NCBI GenBank assembly: GCA_038503035.1
Contig: JAVSML010000040.1
Location: 558,001 to 622,000 of the forward strand
DNA length: 64,000 bases
Origin: Crocodylus rhombifer
Lineage: Eukaryota > Chordata > Crocodylia > Crocodylidae
Direction of reading: 5' to 3'
Shown: positions 44,938 to 56,891 of the stretch, piece by piece
Layout of the letters: every line of letters begins with the position of its first letter
How positions within the stretch are numbered: position 1 is the first letter of the stretch
Program-made: the position numbers and the translations under genes
Notes under the pieces: model-generated
Databases searched by the model: none
Told to the model about the DNA's origin: nothing
What the model saw: the letters and a program-made list of their open reading frames with translations, nothing else

Positions 44938-47900
44938 TCACTAAAGCACATGCCCATTGAATAGTGATATCTTTGCAGTCCTGGTGAGGTAGAAGAAGGG
45001 GAATCTAGGCCCTCCCTGTTCAACTTAGTCCCATTCTACAGTAGTGAATTGCTGTGAAATTATTCTCTATAGGTCTCAATCCTCCAGCACAATACTATTC
45101 CCTACTCTGAGCCTCATGAAGGTAGTCATCACTATCCTCCTCCTGGGATTTCATCTTCCACTTCCATGCTCATCTGCATCCAACCCGCAGTGCAGCTTCT
45201 CTCCCCTGGGAGCTGTCCAGCACCATTCTCAAACTCAGAGAGCTCTTGTTTCTTCAGCTGCCTAGCCTAGACTGACACCTTTCCCTGGCTTGCACCCTTC
45301 CATAGTCACAGAAAACAGAACCACAAATGAACTTATCTTGGTGTCTCAAAGGGCTTTGTTTTTTGGTTTCCGGCTCATGACTCCATCAAAAGGACTCTAA
45401 AAAACTGAAATAAGAAAAGGCAATCTGAAAATTTTTAACTAAGTGGACTCCAGCCAAGATGAACTTTTCTAAAACGTCTTTGAGCATGTACAGACTAGTC
45501 TGGTCTGGCCAGAGAAACCCAGAAGCCTCTGGCAACTGACTTTCTCTTTCTTTTAAGTGTTCCATGTTGGGCATTCAGGGAAACTAAGGAACCCTAGGTG
45601 CTTCTATGTCCCATCCTTTAACTGTTGCTTCCTTGTGACTGAATACTAAATCTAATTTGAACTCTAACACTAGGTACATAGCTCATATATATTTTCTGGC
45701 AAGTAGGCATTTATCAGTATTCTACTCAAATACCTGAAAAGCAATTTCAACACAAATTCCCTAAATTTATCCCAGAGTTCATATGTATACCACCAATGGT
45801 ATAACCTGTTAAAGCATTAGTGGGCTTTTCTTATTTTATGGTTTAAAAATGCTAGGCACAACATTCAAGGGCAGTAAATGCATAAAAATGCAATTCTCAC
45901 TTGGCTAAGATCAGATACACAGAGCTTCAGCCTGGAGTAAATTTGTACCTATGTGACTGAGTTAGATAAACTGAAAGCAGAGTTGTTACAATGGAAATGC
46001 TCATGGACCCCTGCAGCTAATATGCCCTGGCCTTAATTTATACCTGCCATTGCCTCAGTCTTTGAAGCAATGAAACGACCTGAGGCATGCCTTAAATTGC
46101 TGTAAGCTTTTGTAACACCTCATAACAAAACATACTCGAAAATCTAAAGCCTGTTACACAGAAATTTCATTCTGGTAAGTGCTGGTTGTAATTTCATACT
46201 GATGTTTGATAATTTCTTGATTAATCCAGATCCAATCCTGACCCCCATCCCACTTCAAACATTTAAATCACAACAGTCCACTGTAGTTCATCTTATAATT
46301 TCCAGTTCTCCAAAATGGTGCAGCAAAGTCAATTGCTTAACCTTTTTCACCATGAATTCCAATACCAGAAAAAATGCATGCCCAGAAGGGTAACAGTCAA
46401 GAAAGAAGTCTGTGAGACATCTAAGGTCTTTAGGGATTGTCTATGAGGGTCTGACAAGAAGATGGATACTAAAATAGTTGGTTTTAGACAGGCCCAAGAT
46501 TACAGTTATTCTTCACATACAGGAAGAGAGAAAGCATGACCAAAAGGGACTCTGACCCTCTGCATTTTTCTAATATATAAACCAGGAACCAGCCAATCCA
46601 CCCCTCACAACACTATCTCACTCCAGCACACTGTTCAGCTTAGTCGAATGTTATTGCATCTTCCCCAAAATGTTCTTGATAACAGACTACAGCAAAGTCT
46701 TTTCTGTCCTTTCACAGAGAAAACAGACACTGGAGACTCCTTCATGACTAAAATCCTCATACATGTATACTCTTTCCAGTATCAGGAACTAGAAGTATGA
46801 CTCTCTTACTATCTTATCTGAACACTGGAAAAAAATACAAGCTATTAACAAAATACACCTTAGTATGTTTAATTATGTCTTCACTTGCCCTTTGAAATCA
46901 ATAGACAAAACAGAGCTCTTTATATGCAAGATAAATACAATATATTCAGAGTCTGAGTTACACCTAAGGCACAAGTGAAAAGGAGGAATTATTTGTTGAT
47001 AAATAGGCACACATTCATTTACCAACAAACATAGACTGATCTGCAGGGAGAAATACTGGAATGGCCGATGATTCAACTTGAACTTTTAAAATATTTATAC
47101 TTGTCTTGTAGTTCCTTACGAACCTCTGCTGTGGTTAATTGGAGACACTTAGTCCTATTGCTGGCCTCTCACTGTGATAAATATTTAATCACAGAGGAAA
47201 AGGCTCCTTTGCAAGAAGAGATATCAGTTACTGGTTCTTGAAAATTGAACAAAGGGTGCTCTTACCTAGAAGGAGCCTTTCACTCTGGTCCAGAAGTCAA
47301 GAAAGGTCCAGCTAATTATCTCTGCTGTGAACCAGCAGTCTCTCTCTGACTTTGACATTTATCCCTTCCTGTTTGTGCAAATAGAAATTGAATTTAGAGC
47401 TATAACACACTCTTTCTAGTTTATCATCACAATTTTGAACAGATGAATGATGTTCAATAAGTGGCCATAATATTTTTGGTGGCTTTTAAACATGTTGTCT
47501 ATTAAGCCACTTCCCTGCTCAGAACCAAGTATGAACACCTCAGGAACTGAAATGCCTCAAGAAGTCTCACAACACATTATGCTTATGACACTGGGTAAGC
47601 TGCCTAAAACAAAGCTTGCTGTTATCCGCCACCAACAGAACCCATAACATGCTTGCTTGCTGTAATTCCTTGCCAAACAAAATCTCTCTGCCACAAACAG
47701 AAGATGGAAAAGTTGAGGATGACGCATGTCTATATTTGCAAATCTGGCAAATTTGGCTATGTTTCTAAAATGCAGAGCATCCCAGAAGGAGTTCAAACAC
47801 AGAAATGGGTGGGTGCAGCTGGGGACATGGGTCAAGCCAAAACAGAACCAGGATTAGAGTATTCACAATAAAGAATAATTCAGGAAATTAACATACATTG

Positions 47901-48225
47901 GGAGATGTAAAGAAAGTAAAGCAGTGCTAAGTGGGAAAAAGGATAGAAACATTTGACTGATTTGGAGTTTCAAACCAAGTTAGTTTGTGGTTCAATATTA
48001 TAATATTTAACTAATTTATGTGTCTAGCTTTAACAACTCCATTTTCACATTTTAATTTGAACTGTTGGTTGACCAGTGAAATAGATGTTCGTATAATGTT
48101 AACAATAAAACATATCTTACTAGTCAATTTATTTTTTGCACAACCCACATTGGTATTAAACCTATGACTGTGTGAAAAAAAAATTAAAGGGAGGTAACCC
48201 CTTTGATACTGAATTATGCTGCAAT
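44938..48225. other. Unique DNA
   Basis: No repeat family or gene accepted. A frame at 45113 begins like a signal peptide (MKVVITILLLGFHLPLPC) but stops after 50 codons without a mature domain. Other frames lack domains. Confidence 0.5.
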
Positions 48226-48442
48226 TCATAGAATCATTGGAAAATGCTATCTTTGTGGAAAGACCTGAGAAAGTAATTTAGTCCAGTTCCCTGCTAAATC
48301 AGGATCATCTCAGTCTAAAAAAATCCTAGACAAAACAGGAGTTTAACCCATGCTTAGAACCTCTGAATGACAGAGATTGCTTCTGTGGAATTAATTCAGT
48401 TAGAATCACCCTTAATTTTCAGAGATTATCTCCCACTAGGGC
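48226..48442 (-). mobile_element. CR1 LINE 3'-UTR fragment, old
   Basis: The plus strand shows CATAGAATCATTGGAAAATG at the CR1 3' tail, then CCCTGCTAAATCAGGATCATC and later GACAGAGATTGCTTCTG, all CR1 tail phrases in diverged form. No ORF2 sequence remains. Confidence 0.65.
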
Positions 48443-50601
48443 TGGTGAGTGAAATTATGGTTTTAGCACTGGGGTCAATCCAAATTAACAACATAGCATT
48501 CAGTTGAGTGAATTGATTTACAACAGCATAATTGGGGACATAATTTGGATCATTAGTTTAATATTCATTCTTCTCTGTGTGTGTTGCGATGTTTTAATTG
48601 TATATAAAAGCTGTTTCAGGAAACAAACTCATCTATATTTATTGTTTCCCTTTTTCTAGCTAGAAGGCACTTTTGTGTGTTACAAATATGCAAGATTTGG
48701 ATAAGAAAAAATTATGAGAAAAGGTGTTTTATGGATAAAGGGCTTTCATAGGGAAAGAATAATATTGCAATAAAAATGTTATACATTTCTGGCTCTTATC
48801 TGTACTTCAGCTATCAGCTAATACATGCACATCCTTAATCTAAGATTGATGGATAAATAGCTCACAGTGAAGGACAGTTTTGAAAACTGCTGGCGTATAT
48901 GGTCAAAGTCCATTCAAGCCTCCGAGGCTTACATGGTGAACTTGTTACAGTTTATGCAGCCTACAGAAGATGAGGGAACATTGTGGTTATCAATATGACC
49001 AGCCACTTCTGACTCCACAGCCCAAATGACTAGGTGCAGGTGTACCCAATAACAGCTGGGTCAATCATGTGCAGTCTTTGGATCAAGACCAGGATGAGGC
49101 CCAAATTCATGCCTCTGGAGCCATAGTAAGACACATGTATCACCCTGCCATTTCTCTTATTGGGAGTTTTGGTATTAGACACCACCTGCAATGTGGTTTG
49201 TTGCTCTGTTACAATAGGCTCTGAAAAAAATATGTAGGTGCTGAAAGTTTAGGATACTCACTGGCCACAAATCATCTTTCTTTAAGTGATAAAACTGCAA
49301 TACTACACACATCCTTTTTTTTCCCCAAATTAAATCTATATTATATAGTAGAGCATAAAACCTCACAGATTTTCTTAATGAAAATTGAGTCAACAAGAGC
49401 AGCTTCATGAGGGAAAAATTATGAGGACTGGAATAGGCCACACACAGACAGACATTTTTCATTTCCAGATAGTGGCAAAATTCAGTTTGTGGTCTACAGC
49501 AACTGAATATGGAAATTTTAGTTAATTTGTTTTGTGCTTAAAACTCTGGAGAGAATGGATTGGGGGACCGTTATCCACAGACATCTGGAAAAGAGTCTGT
49601 ACTGCTATACTTTGTACTTCTATTATGTCTGTGCTGCAGGTTTGTCACTTCCATTATTAGCTAGCAAAAGTAAAAAAAAACAAACCCAAACTGAAATTCC
49701 ACTGAGCAGCGGTGCAGATAAGCAGCTGGAAATCACATATATGTCTCCATTCTCAGTTCCAAGATTTTACCACAGCTCAGCATTGCTGCAGAAAGAAAAA
49801 TGGCAATTTAAAACAAAAGCACAAATCGTATGAACAAATAAGCAATGAATGCTCTTGCTTTGGCACAAAGTAAAGCAGAAATAAGTTACAGATACAATGT
49901 TTTGCTCAAATGTGAACTTCCAGAAAATGCAGAGGTGTTTAAATCTGGAATTTTAGTCATACACTTAGAGTTTGGTTAAAAAATGGAAGGCCTAAACTTA
50001 AAAAAAGCTCAGGGTATTAGCATATGTATTTAGATTCTAGCCTACTCTGACAGAAAATTGCTAATTTATCCTTAATAATATTGTTTTAATAGAAAAGCTA
50101 ATTATTACCCATATTAAGAAACTATTTACATAATCCTATGCTTTTGGAGTTCTTCCTGGTCATCTTGTATCTCACTTTAGTGTCAGCCCTGATGGCAAAA
50201 ATATGCCCTGTGCCTATTCAGGGTTGAGTTCCATTGATATAGATGCTGTTTGAATATAGGAACAGAATTGAGCATGGAATAATGCTGTGCCTCACTGCTC
50301 ACAATTTTTAATGAATCATGAGTAAATGCACACTGGCACACTTTTACTTTTTCAGTGCCATATTATTCAGTGCACTGAATCAACAGGAGGAAGATTCAAA
50401 TATGCGTGCACTCTAGGAAATATATCTATCAATGAAAAAAAATCAGCTATGCCATAATCATGCCAGAGGACTGACATGAGTCTACTTACTTTTGAGTGAT
50501 GCTGTATCCTGAAAAGTAATGATCTGAAAACTCTCTCACCTCTGGCATAATGAAAGCTTTAGTGCTAGCAAGGACATCTAGAAGGTAAAAAACCTTTCTG
50601 T
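48443..50601. other. Unique AT-rich DNA
   Basis: No recognised feature. Open frames on both strands near 49175-49833 have no domain. Confidence 0.5.
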
Positions 50602-50842
50602 GGGTGTGTCTACGTGAGAAGCTTTACCGTACAGTAGACTACATTTATTACACGTTAAAGTATTACTGTCTACATGAGCAGGTGCTTACTGTGTAGTTAA
50701 TTAGCCTTCTGCACAGTTAATTTGCTACCTTAAAATCCAGGTAGCAAATTAACTGTGCTGTTGTTACTGTGCAATAATGCACATGTAGATACCTGCCCAG
50801 GGCTAAGCCCATATAGCATTAATTGCATGTGTAGATGTTCCA
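50602..50842. mobile_element. Palindromic MITE (GTCTAC family)
   Basis: It opens GGGTGTGTCTACGTGAGAAG and closes with GCATGTGTAGATGTTCC, whose complement pairs with the left end. A perfect 20-bp inverted repeat (50711-50730 with 50739-50758, 8-bp loop) forms a tight central hairpin. Confidence 0.8.
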
Positions 50843-51702
50843 AGTGTGAGTGGAAACATTTGCCTTCAGTTGCAGGTAAGAAGAATGTTCCCACAACTAC
50901 AGGAAGTTCCATCAATCATGGAGTGAGGACCATGTTTTAAGTTAATAGCTAGAAATACATATTCTTGAATTCTTTATTATAATAGAACCTGGATCTTTGG
51001 CATTTGTACTTTGCTGTGTCTTTTACTTCATAGGATGCCACTTCTTCAGTCATCCAGATCTCATTAATAGTATCACCTAATGAATTAAAGAAGTAGCACC
51101 TCAGCAAACAGATGAAGCATCTTAGCAGTTCCACATAGCTGCTTGATGAGGCTCTGTATACCCCCGGTTAATTCACAAACTCCCAGTTTTCAGATCTTAG
51201 TAACAAAAGCTCAACCAGGTTTCATCTATGGCCAACTGGTACACAGTGCAACCTGGGTCATTTGCAGGCACAGTACAGTCATAAAAATCCCTTTAAGCCA
51301 GTACAAAATATTACAGTTTCCCAGGCCCCTTTTTCTACACAAATCAAAATAACTTCATGTTTACAGGATACGCATCTTAGTTCTCACCAATTCCTAAATC
51401 ATCTTCAGTTGACATCATCAGCATCCTACTTCTCACCAGTTACTGCATCCTTCTCAACAGATATGGACACCTGTTTGCCCAGTCACTCTGTTTTTTGTTT
51501 TGGTGTTCTGTACTGGTCTTGTCAAGTAATTCTATATTTGCTGACCTTTAAGGTACCTCAAAGACTAATCAGCTACTTTCCCAGAACTGCTGTGCACACC
51601 ATGTATGGCAACCCTAGTTTTGTATTCACCGGGGACTCCTTCAGTTCATCTACTAGTATATGTATCACATGTATATGCACTGACCAGTGATTACAATGCT
51701 AA
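50843..51702. other. Unique DNA
   Basis: Nothing recognised. The 142-codon plus-strand frame at 51262-51690 is Ser/Thr/Phe-rich with no domain. Confidence 0.5.
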
Positions 51703-52522
51703 AATCACAGAAAATTAGGGTTGGAAGTGACCTTAGGAGGGCATCTACTCTAAGCCCCTGCCCAAAGCAAGACCATCCCAAATATATCATCCCAGGGAAG
51801 GCTTCCTCTACCCAGGTCTTAAAAACCTTCAAGGATGGAGATTCCACAACCTCACTAGGTAACCTGTTCCCGTACTTTAGTACACTCCGATTGAGAAATT
51901 TCTTCTTTATATTCAACTTAAACTTCCTTGCTGCAACTTGAGACCGTTGCTCCTTCTGTCATCTGCCAACACTGAGAACAGTCTAGCTCCGTCCTCTTTG
52001 GAACCACCCTTCATGTACTTGCAGGTTACTACTAAATCCCATCTCAGTCTTCTATTCTCCACACTAAATAAACCCAATTCCCTGAGCATCTCCTCAGAAG
52101 TCATGTGCCCCATCTCCTTAACCATTTTCAGGGCTCTGCTGGACTCTCTCCAATTTTTCCACATCCTTTCTATAGTGGGGGGCCTAAAACTGGACACATC
52201 ACTCAAATTTGACCTCATCAGTACCAAACAGGGGGGAATAATCACTTCTCTAAATCTTCTAGCAATGCGTCTACTAATATAGTCCATTACATCATGAGCC
52301 TTCTTCATAGCAAGGCCATGCTGTTGGCTCATAGTCAACTTATTGTCCACTGTAACCCCAAGGTCCTTTTCTGCAAAGCTGCTGCTTAGCCAGTCCGTCC
52401 CCAGCCTATACTAGTTCATAATACTTCTCTGTCATAAGTACAGGATTTTGAACTTGTCCTTATTGAATATCATGAGATTTCTTTTGGTCCAATCCTCCAA
52501 TTGGTCTAGGTTTGTTTCTCTG

Positions 52523-53387
52523 GGCATGTCTACACATTCATTAATGCACAGTAGTTACTGAGCATTTAATTTGGTAATTGTATAATCAAGTACTAAATAA
52601 ATGTGGAGTAACTAGAATTATAGCACAGTAGCCTAATAATACTGCGCAGTAGCATATTAGCATGGTTTGTGCTGTGATTCATTACTGCACAGTGTTATTA
52701 AGCTATTCTGCATTCATAGATTCATAGATTCATAGATGCTAGGGTCAGAAGGGACCTCAATAGATCATCGAGTCCGACCCCCTGCATAAGCAGGAAAGAG
52801 TGCTGGGCCTACATTACCCCAGCTAGATACACATCCAACCTTCTCTTGAATACCCCCAGGGTAGGGGAGAGCACCACCTCCCTTGGGAGCCCGTTCCAGA
52901 CCTTGGCCACTCAAACTGTGAAGAAGTTCCTCCTAATATCCAATCTAAATCTGCTCTCTTCTAGCTTGTGGCCATTATTTCTTGTAACCCCCGGGGGCGC
53001 CTTGGTGAATAAATACTCACCAATTCCCTTCTGTGCCCCCCTGACGAACTTATAGGCAGCCACCAGGTCGCCTCTCAACCTTCTCTTGCGGAGGCTGAAA
53101 AGGTCCAGTTTCTCTAGTCTCTCCTCGTAGGGCTTGGCCTGCAGGCCCTTAACCATACGAGTGGCCCTTCTCTGGACCCTCTCCAGGTTATCCGCATCCT
53201 TCTTGAAGTGCGGCGCCCAGAATTGCACGCAGTACTCCAGCTGCGGTCTGACCAGCGCCCGATAGAGGGGAAGTATCACCTCCTTGGACCTATTTGTCAT
53301 GCATCTGCTGATGCACGATAAAGTGCCATTGGCTTTTCTGATGGTTTCGTCACACTGCCGACTCATGTTATCTCATGTAGATGTGCC
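52523..53387. mobile_element. Palindromic MITE inserted in old CR1 and itself split
   Basis: The left part (52523-52713) starts GGCATGTCTACACATTCA, and the right remainder (53370-53387) ends with GTAGATGTGCC. A 5-bp direct repeat CTCTG flanks it (52518-52522 and 53388-53392), and the bordering CR1 sequence is continuous across the site, so the insertion is clear. A younger CR1 (52714-53369) interrupts the MITE close to its right end. Confidence 0.85.
52714..53369 (-). mobile_element. Young CR1 LINE, 5'-truncated
   Basis: The 3' tail begins with three ATTCATAG-type units, followed by a clean CR1 3' UTR. The minus strand then reads an open ORF2 C-terminus (53366-52911: SRQCDETIRKANGTLSCISR, SRSKEVILPLYRALVR-like wording, LEYCVQFWAPHFKKDADNLE, ERVQRRATRMVKGLQAKPYE, RDLVAAYKFVRGAQKG-like wording and TRNNGHKLEESRFRLDIRRN). 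The frame ends FFTV then TGA, where the usual Arg codon CGA has probably decayed at a CpG. It has few other lesions, in contrast with the surrounding CR1, so it is the most recent CR1 in the window. Confidence 0.93.
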
Positions 53388-54342
53388 CTCTGATTCCCAG
53401 CCCTACCCTCCAGAATATCTACTCCACAGATAGTATTCAGCATGGTGTCCCCTGCAAACTTGCGAAAGGTGCACTCCCCATCCCATCTTCTAGTTCATTG
53501 ATGAAAATATTGAACAAAGCTGGCCCTAGAACTGACCTGTGGGACACTCCACATGATGCCAGCTGCCAACTAGACATGGAGCCATTGATTACTACCCTTT
53601 GATCCCAACAATTCAGCCACTTTTCTATCCCCCTTACAGTCCACTCATCTAACCTGTACTTTCTTAGCTTAGTTGTAAGAATGTTTTGGGACATCATATC
53701 AAAAGCCTTGCTAAAGTCAAGGCAAATCATATCCACTGCTTCCCCCACATTCAGAGTATAATCTCATCATAGAAGGCAATCAGGTTGGTCAGGCATGACA
53801 TGCCCTTGATAAGTCAAACTGGTTTTCTGCTATACTTGCCCTGGTTTCCTGCTATAGTTCCCTGAGTGAGTCAAAGTCTGCTTTTCTGAAGTTGAGGGTC
53901 CTTACTTTGCTGCTCTCCATCCTTTCTTTCCTCAGAATCCTTAACTCAATCAGCTCATGGTTGCTGCTGCCTAAATTTCCATCTACTACGACATTCCCCA
54001 CTAATTCTTCCCTTTTTGCAAGTAGCGGGTTAAAAAAAGCAGGGCCTCAAATAGGCCTCTTCAACACTTGCACCAGAAATTTGTCCCCAACATTCTTCAA
54101 AACTTTTTGGATTTCCAGTGCACTGCTGTATTGCACTCCCAGCAGATGTCAGCATGATTGAAGTCCCCCATAAAAATTGTGATCCAGAAACTTCTGCTAG
54201 TTGGTTGAAGAAAGCCTCATCCACTTTATCCTCCAGGTCTGGTGATCTATAGCAGAGACCCACCCACTATGTCATCATTTTTATTGCTCTCCTCTCTGAC
54301 CCTAACCCAGAGACTTTCAACAGGCCTATCTCCAGTTCCATA

Positions 54343-54808
54343 GACAATACATAACCCATGACTGATAGGCAGGTTCCAAGACCATGAAACTGGTCTTGGA
54401 AGGAGATAAAAAGAGATGAGTTATGAGAGAACTGTGAGAAGTGTAAGGAGAAAGAAGGGGAAAATAAGTGCAGAGGGACACATGGAAAAAGTTGGCACTG
54501 GGGAAAACGGACAAAAATACAACAGATTTCAACTCTATAATCTTTACTTTAAAATTCTCAATTAGTGAATCTGGCATAAAATCACCAGTGGGTATGTCTA
54601 AATGAAATGTGTTACTGTTCATTAGCATAGTTTACTGTACAGCAAGCGTGCTTCTACACATGTGTGCACTTACTACATAGTAAAAACCCTTAATCCTGCT
54701 TACATTTTCTATTTGCAAATGCAAGTAGCAAATTTAAGTGGGATTAGTTAATACACAGAAATGCATGTGTAGACATTTCTGACCCAGGACCCAGGAGCAA
54801 GCTTGCTT
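54343..54808 (+). repeat. 0.45-kb segment, copy 1 (with embedded MITE)
   Basis: This segment matches 63294-63740 in the same orientation along its full length. Shared stretches include GGTTCCAAGACCATGAAACT, GGAGATAAAAAGAGATGAG, AAATTCTCAATTAGTGAATC and AAATTTAAGTGGGATTAGTT. The last ~200 bp is a GTCTAC-type MITE (54592-54780). It lies exactly between CR1 ORF2 EN sequence (ending near 54342) and CR1 ORF1 sequence (from 54809), so it is an insertion into or a replacement within the old CR1. I do not recognise the first 250 bp. The minus-strand 100-codon frame here has no domain. Confidence 0.85.
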
Positions 54809-55434
54809 CCGTGACATCTCAAATTCAGACTCTGGGCATGCAGCAGACCTTCTGAGACAACAGGTGGGACCAGCAAATTGATGCCTCTGTCCCTCACAGA
54901 AGGGAGTCTCCAACCCCCACCACCTGTTGCTTCCTTTTGGTGGCAGTTGTCTCAATCGTTCCAACCATGGGGAGGTCTGGCCTGGCCTCTTCCACTGCTG
55001 AAATGTGTACAAGGCTCCTCCTCTGTTTCTAGAGCTCCATATCTGTTTCCTAGGCAAACCATTGTAGGTGGGGATGGATACTTTTTCTTGATGCCAGAGG
55101 TCACAAGCTTCCAGCATCCACCTTTCTGGGAGATTATTCTCTTTTCCTTCCCCAGTGCCACCTCTAGCAGTCCTTCATCCACAATCCTAGAGGTGTTTTC
55201 CAGCATCAGATCAATGAATTCCTCATGGCAAAGGATGCTTCAGAGCCTTGCCGCCTCCTCCTGTGGCTCTCTTGCCTGCTTCATGAGGAAAACCATCAGA
55301 AAGCACTACTTAGATTGCAAGCATTCCCCTACTTGGCTGTCCCTGGAAGGAACCTACAAGCCATAGTCCCCATAGTTATAAACCAGGACCTGAGTGGAAG
55401 CTTCAATAATGAGCGGACCTGCCTGAACAGACAC
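54809..55434 (-). mobile_element. CR1 LINE ORF1 remnant
   Basis: The minus strand reads CR1 ORF1-like protein: a Cys/charged segment, then CHEEFIDLMLENTSRIVDEG, KGGCWKLVTSGIKKKYPSPP, LGNRYGALETEEEPCTHFSS, and across frame changes the region of the 'VVVGDSLLRGTE' esterase-like motif in decayed form near 54890. It is collinear with the old CR1 ORF2 to its left, so it probably belongs to the same copy. The 3' part of ORF1 is missing. Confidence 0.7.
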
Positions 55435-55554
55435 CTCAGTGTCGGGGAATCGGGCCCCAAGGTCACAGTGGGCCGAGTGTGGGTCGAACAGGTGGGATTA
55501 GAGGCGAGGAGTCAGAGCGGTTCGGGACACATGCGGTTTCAAAAACAGAATGGT

Positions 55555-55560
55555 TTTATT
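55555..55560 (-). terminator. LTR polyadenylation signal
   Basis: AATAAA on the minus strand, about 115 bp before the LTR 3' end, aligned in position with the signal at 14900-14905 of the related LTR. Confidence 0.6.
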
Positions 55561-56012
55561 TGCTTTTTACTTATGCCCCAAGGTGGTAAGGTAGTGTAGG
55601 TTAGTTCAATCTTGGTTACAATCAATCGGGAATGATAACGAGAAACAAAGAACGATGAACAAGGCCGAGATCGGTAACGGTAATGAAGACGATGAACTGG
55701 AACATGGAATGAGTTGGTTGAAAACGTGGAACGAGAAACGAAGTCGGGACGTGATCAAGAAATGAGTAAATCAGTAACAAGAGGTCGAGAAACGTAACAA
55801 GCAAGTAGTCAAAAACCGGAATTAATAATCAATAATGGGTGGTCGAGATGAGACGAGCGTTTGGTACGCTGAGATATGACAGTGGCGGGGAGACCAGCGG
55901 ACCCTGGGCCTAAGTGAACCAGGGTTCGGAAAGGTTCCTGAGGCGGTGTCTGCTGCTGCAGTCTCCACTCAGGTTCGGTCTGATGTCCCATGGGGATGGA
56001 GACCTGCTGGCC

Positions 56013-56019
56013 TTAAATA
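56013..56019 (-). promoter_or_regulatory. LTR TATA-like box
   Basis: TATTTAA on the minus strand lies about 250 bp into the LTR, at the position where the plus-strand relative has TATAAAA. Weaker than consensus. Confidence 0.45.
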
Positions 56020-56469
56020 TGAAATGTGTGGCCAATCATAAGGCTTCCCCTGTGGAAAATTCCAGTGCTTTCTGGTAAAAGCCTGGGCATGCGCATAGTA
56101 TCAGTTCAGGCTACCTCATGGCAGAGCCATGATTGACAAGCCTGGGGTCATGCATGGGGCATGTGCTGGGCATGCTTACTAGCCCTCTGGGGATTTTCCA
56201 CAACTTGTCAGCGCATGTCAGTGCTTAACACTGTGTTAGCCAGCACTTTATTCAAATTTGGTTCTGACACTTAGAAGCAGAGGAAGAGCTGGAAGAGGCA
56301 ATAGCTGTAACATTGAGACGTTCCAGCCATGTCTCTGAGTCACTTAAATCTTCCACCTACCTCTTCATGCCCCTCTCTCCAAGCAAATCTTCCCTAGAAA
56401 AATCCCCTATAAACTGGCCTGTTTTCTGCTCCATGGTCTTGAAAGGTTCCTTTTTCCCTTTTCTGCACT

Positions 56470-56883
56470 GCCCTGGCACAGCAACTGGTGTCTCCTGGGT
56501 CTGGGGGGACACCAAGCATCCCCCCACAGCCGACTGCTGAGCTGCACAGGTGTAGGGGGGACCCCCAGCGTGCTCCCCAGAGGACCCAGAAGTACTTCCA
56601 GTCCACTTCTGAGTTCACCACCAAGCATGCGAGGGGTGCTCCTGTGGGATGCTCCATCCACCCCGGTATTGCAGTGTTCACAAGCCATGCCTCAAGTTAT
56701 GTAGAAAAAACATTTAAAGCTGTGTCTATGGCCGAATTATTAATTCTGTGAATCAGCATCGAATCTTCAGATTCGGATTCGGCTGAACTGAATCAGGGAC
56801 AGTCATCTCAATCAACAAACCAGATCACTGTCCCCAATTCAGGCTGAATCCAAACTGAATACAGCCCATTTCACACACCCCTA
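56470..56883. mobile_element. Half of a fold-back hAT element
   Basis: The right end, complement TAGGGGTGTGTGAAATGGGC, and the subterminal GAATCAGGGACAGT and TCACTGTCCCC motifs match the element at 2526-3326. Only one arm plus part of the GC-rich centre remains. It shares GTAGAAAAAACATTTAAAGC with the right arm of the first copy, and near 56480 it has ACTGGTGTCTCCTGGGTCTG, the reverse of a central motif there. No left terminus or matching target duplication for CTATTTGC (56884-56891) was found. Confidence 0.78.
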
Positions 56884-56891
56884 CTATTTGC

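Larger units (their letters stand above)
51703..54342 (-). mobile_element. Old CR1 LINE, 3' UTR through ORF2, interrupted
   Basis: On the minus strand the order from 5' to 3' is an EN-domain remnant (54263-54030: GLCYRSPDLEDKVDEAFFNQ), an RT-domain remnant (53748-53437: GEAVDMICLDFSKAFDMMSQ, QRVVINGSMSSWQLASCGVS, GPALFNIFINELEDGMGSA), then after the interruption the post-RT region and 3' UTR (52517-51703, ending with the GGGTTGGAAGTGACCTTAGG-type tail). Most of the N-terminal RT is deleted near 53760-53880. A MITE occupies 52523-53387, splitting the element at a point where the two flanks are continuous in CR1. Many frame breaks show it is long dead. Confidence 0.88.
55440..56269 (-). mobile_element. 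Solo LTR, same family as 14082-15031, minus strand
   Basis: The 830-bp LTR has TGTCGGGG at its plus-strand left edge and TTCTGACA at its right edge, giving TG...CA ends. The flanking pentamers CTCAG (55435-55439) and CTTAG (56270-56274) differ at one base. On the minus strand a TATTTAA box (56013-56019) and AATAAA (55555-55560) fall in U3-R-U5 order. It inserted at the 5' edge of the CR1 ORF1 remnant. CpG-bearing motifs (CGAGA, AACG) are abundant on the plus strand between 55600 and 55870, indicating modest CpG decay and a fairly recent origin. Confidence 0.88.

Noticed and set aside
45113..45265. Signal-peptide-like start (MKVVITILLLGFHLPLPC)
   Set aside because: The frame ends after 50 codons with no mature domain and no nearby exon; hydrophobic starts like this occur by chance.
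54878..55366. 162-codon plus-strand frame
   Set aside because: It is antisense to the CR1 ORF1 remnant, which explains the sequence on the minus strand.
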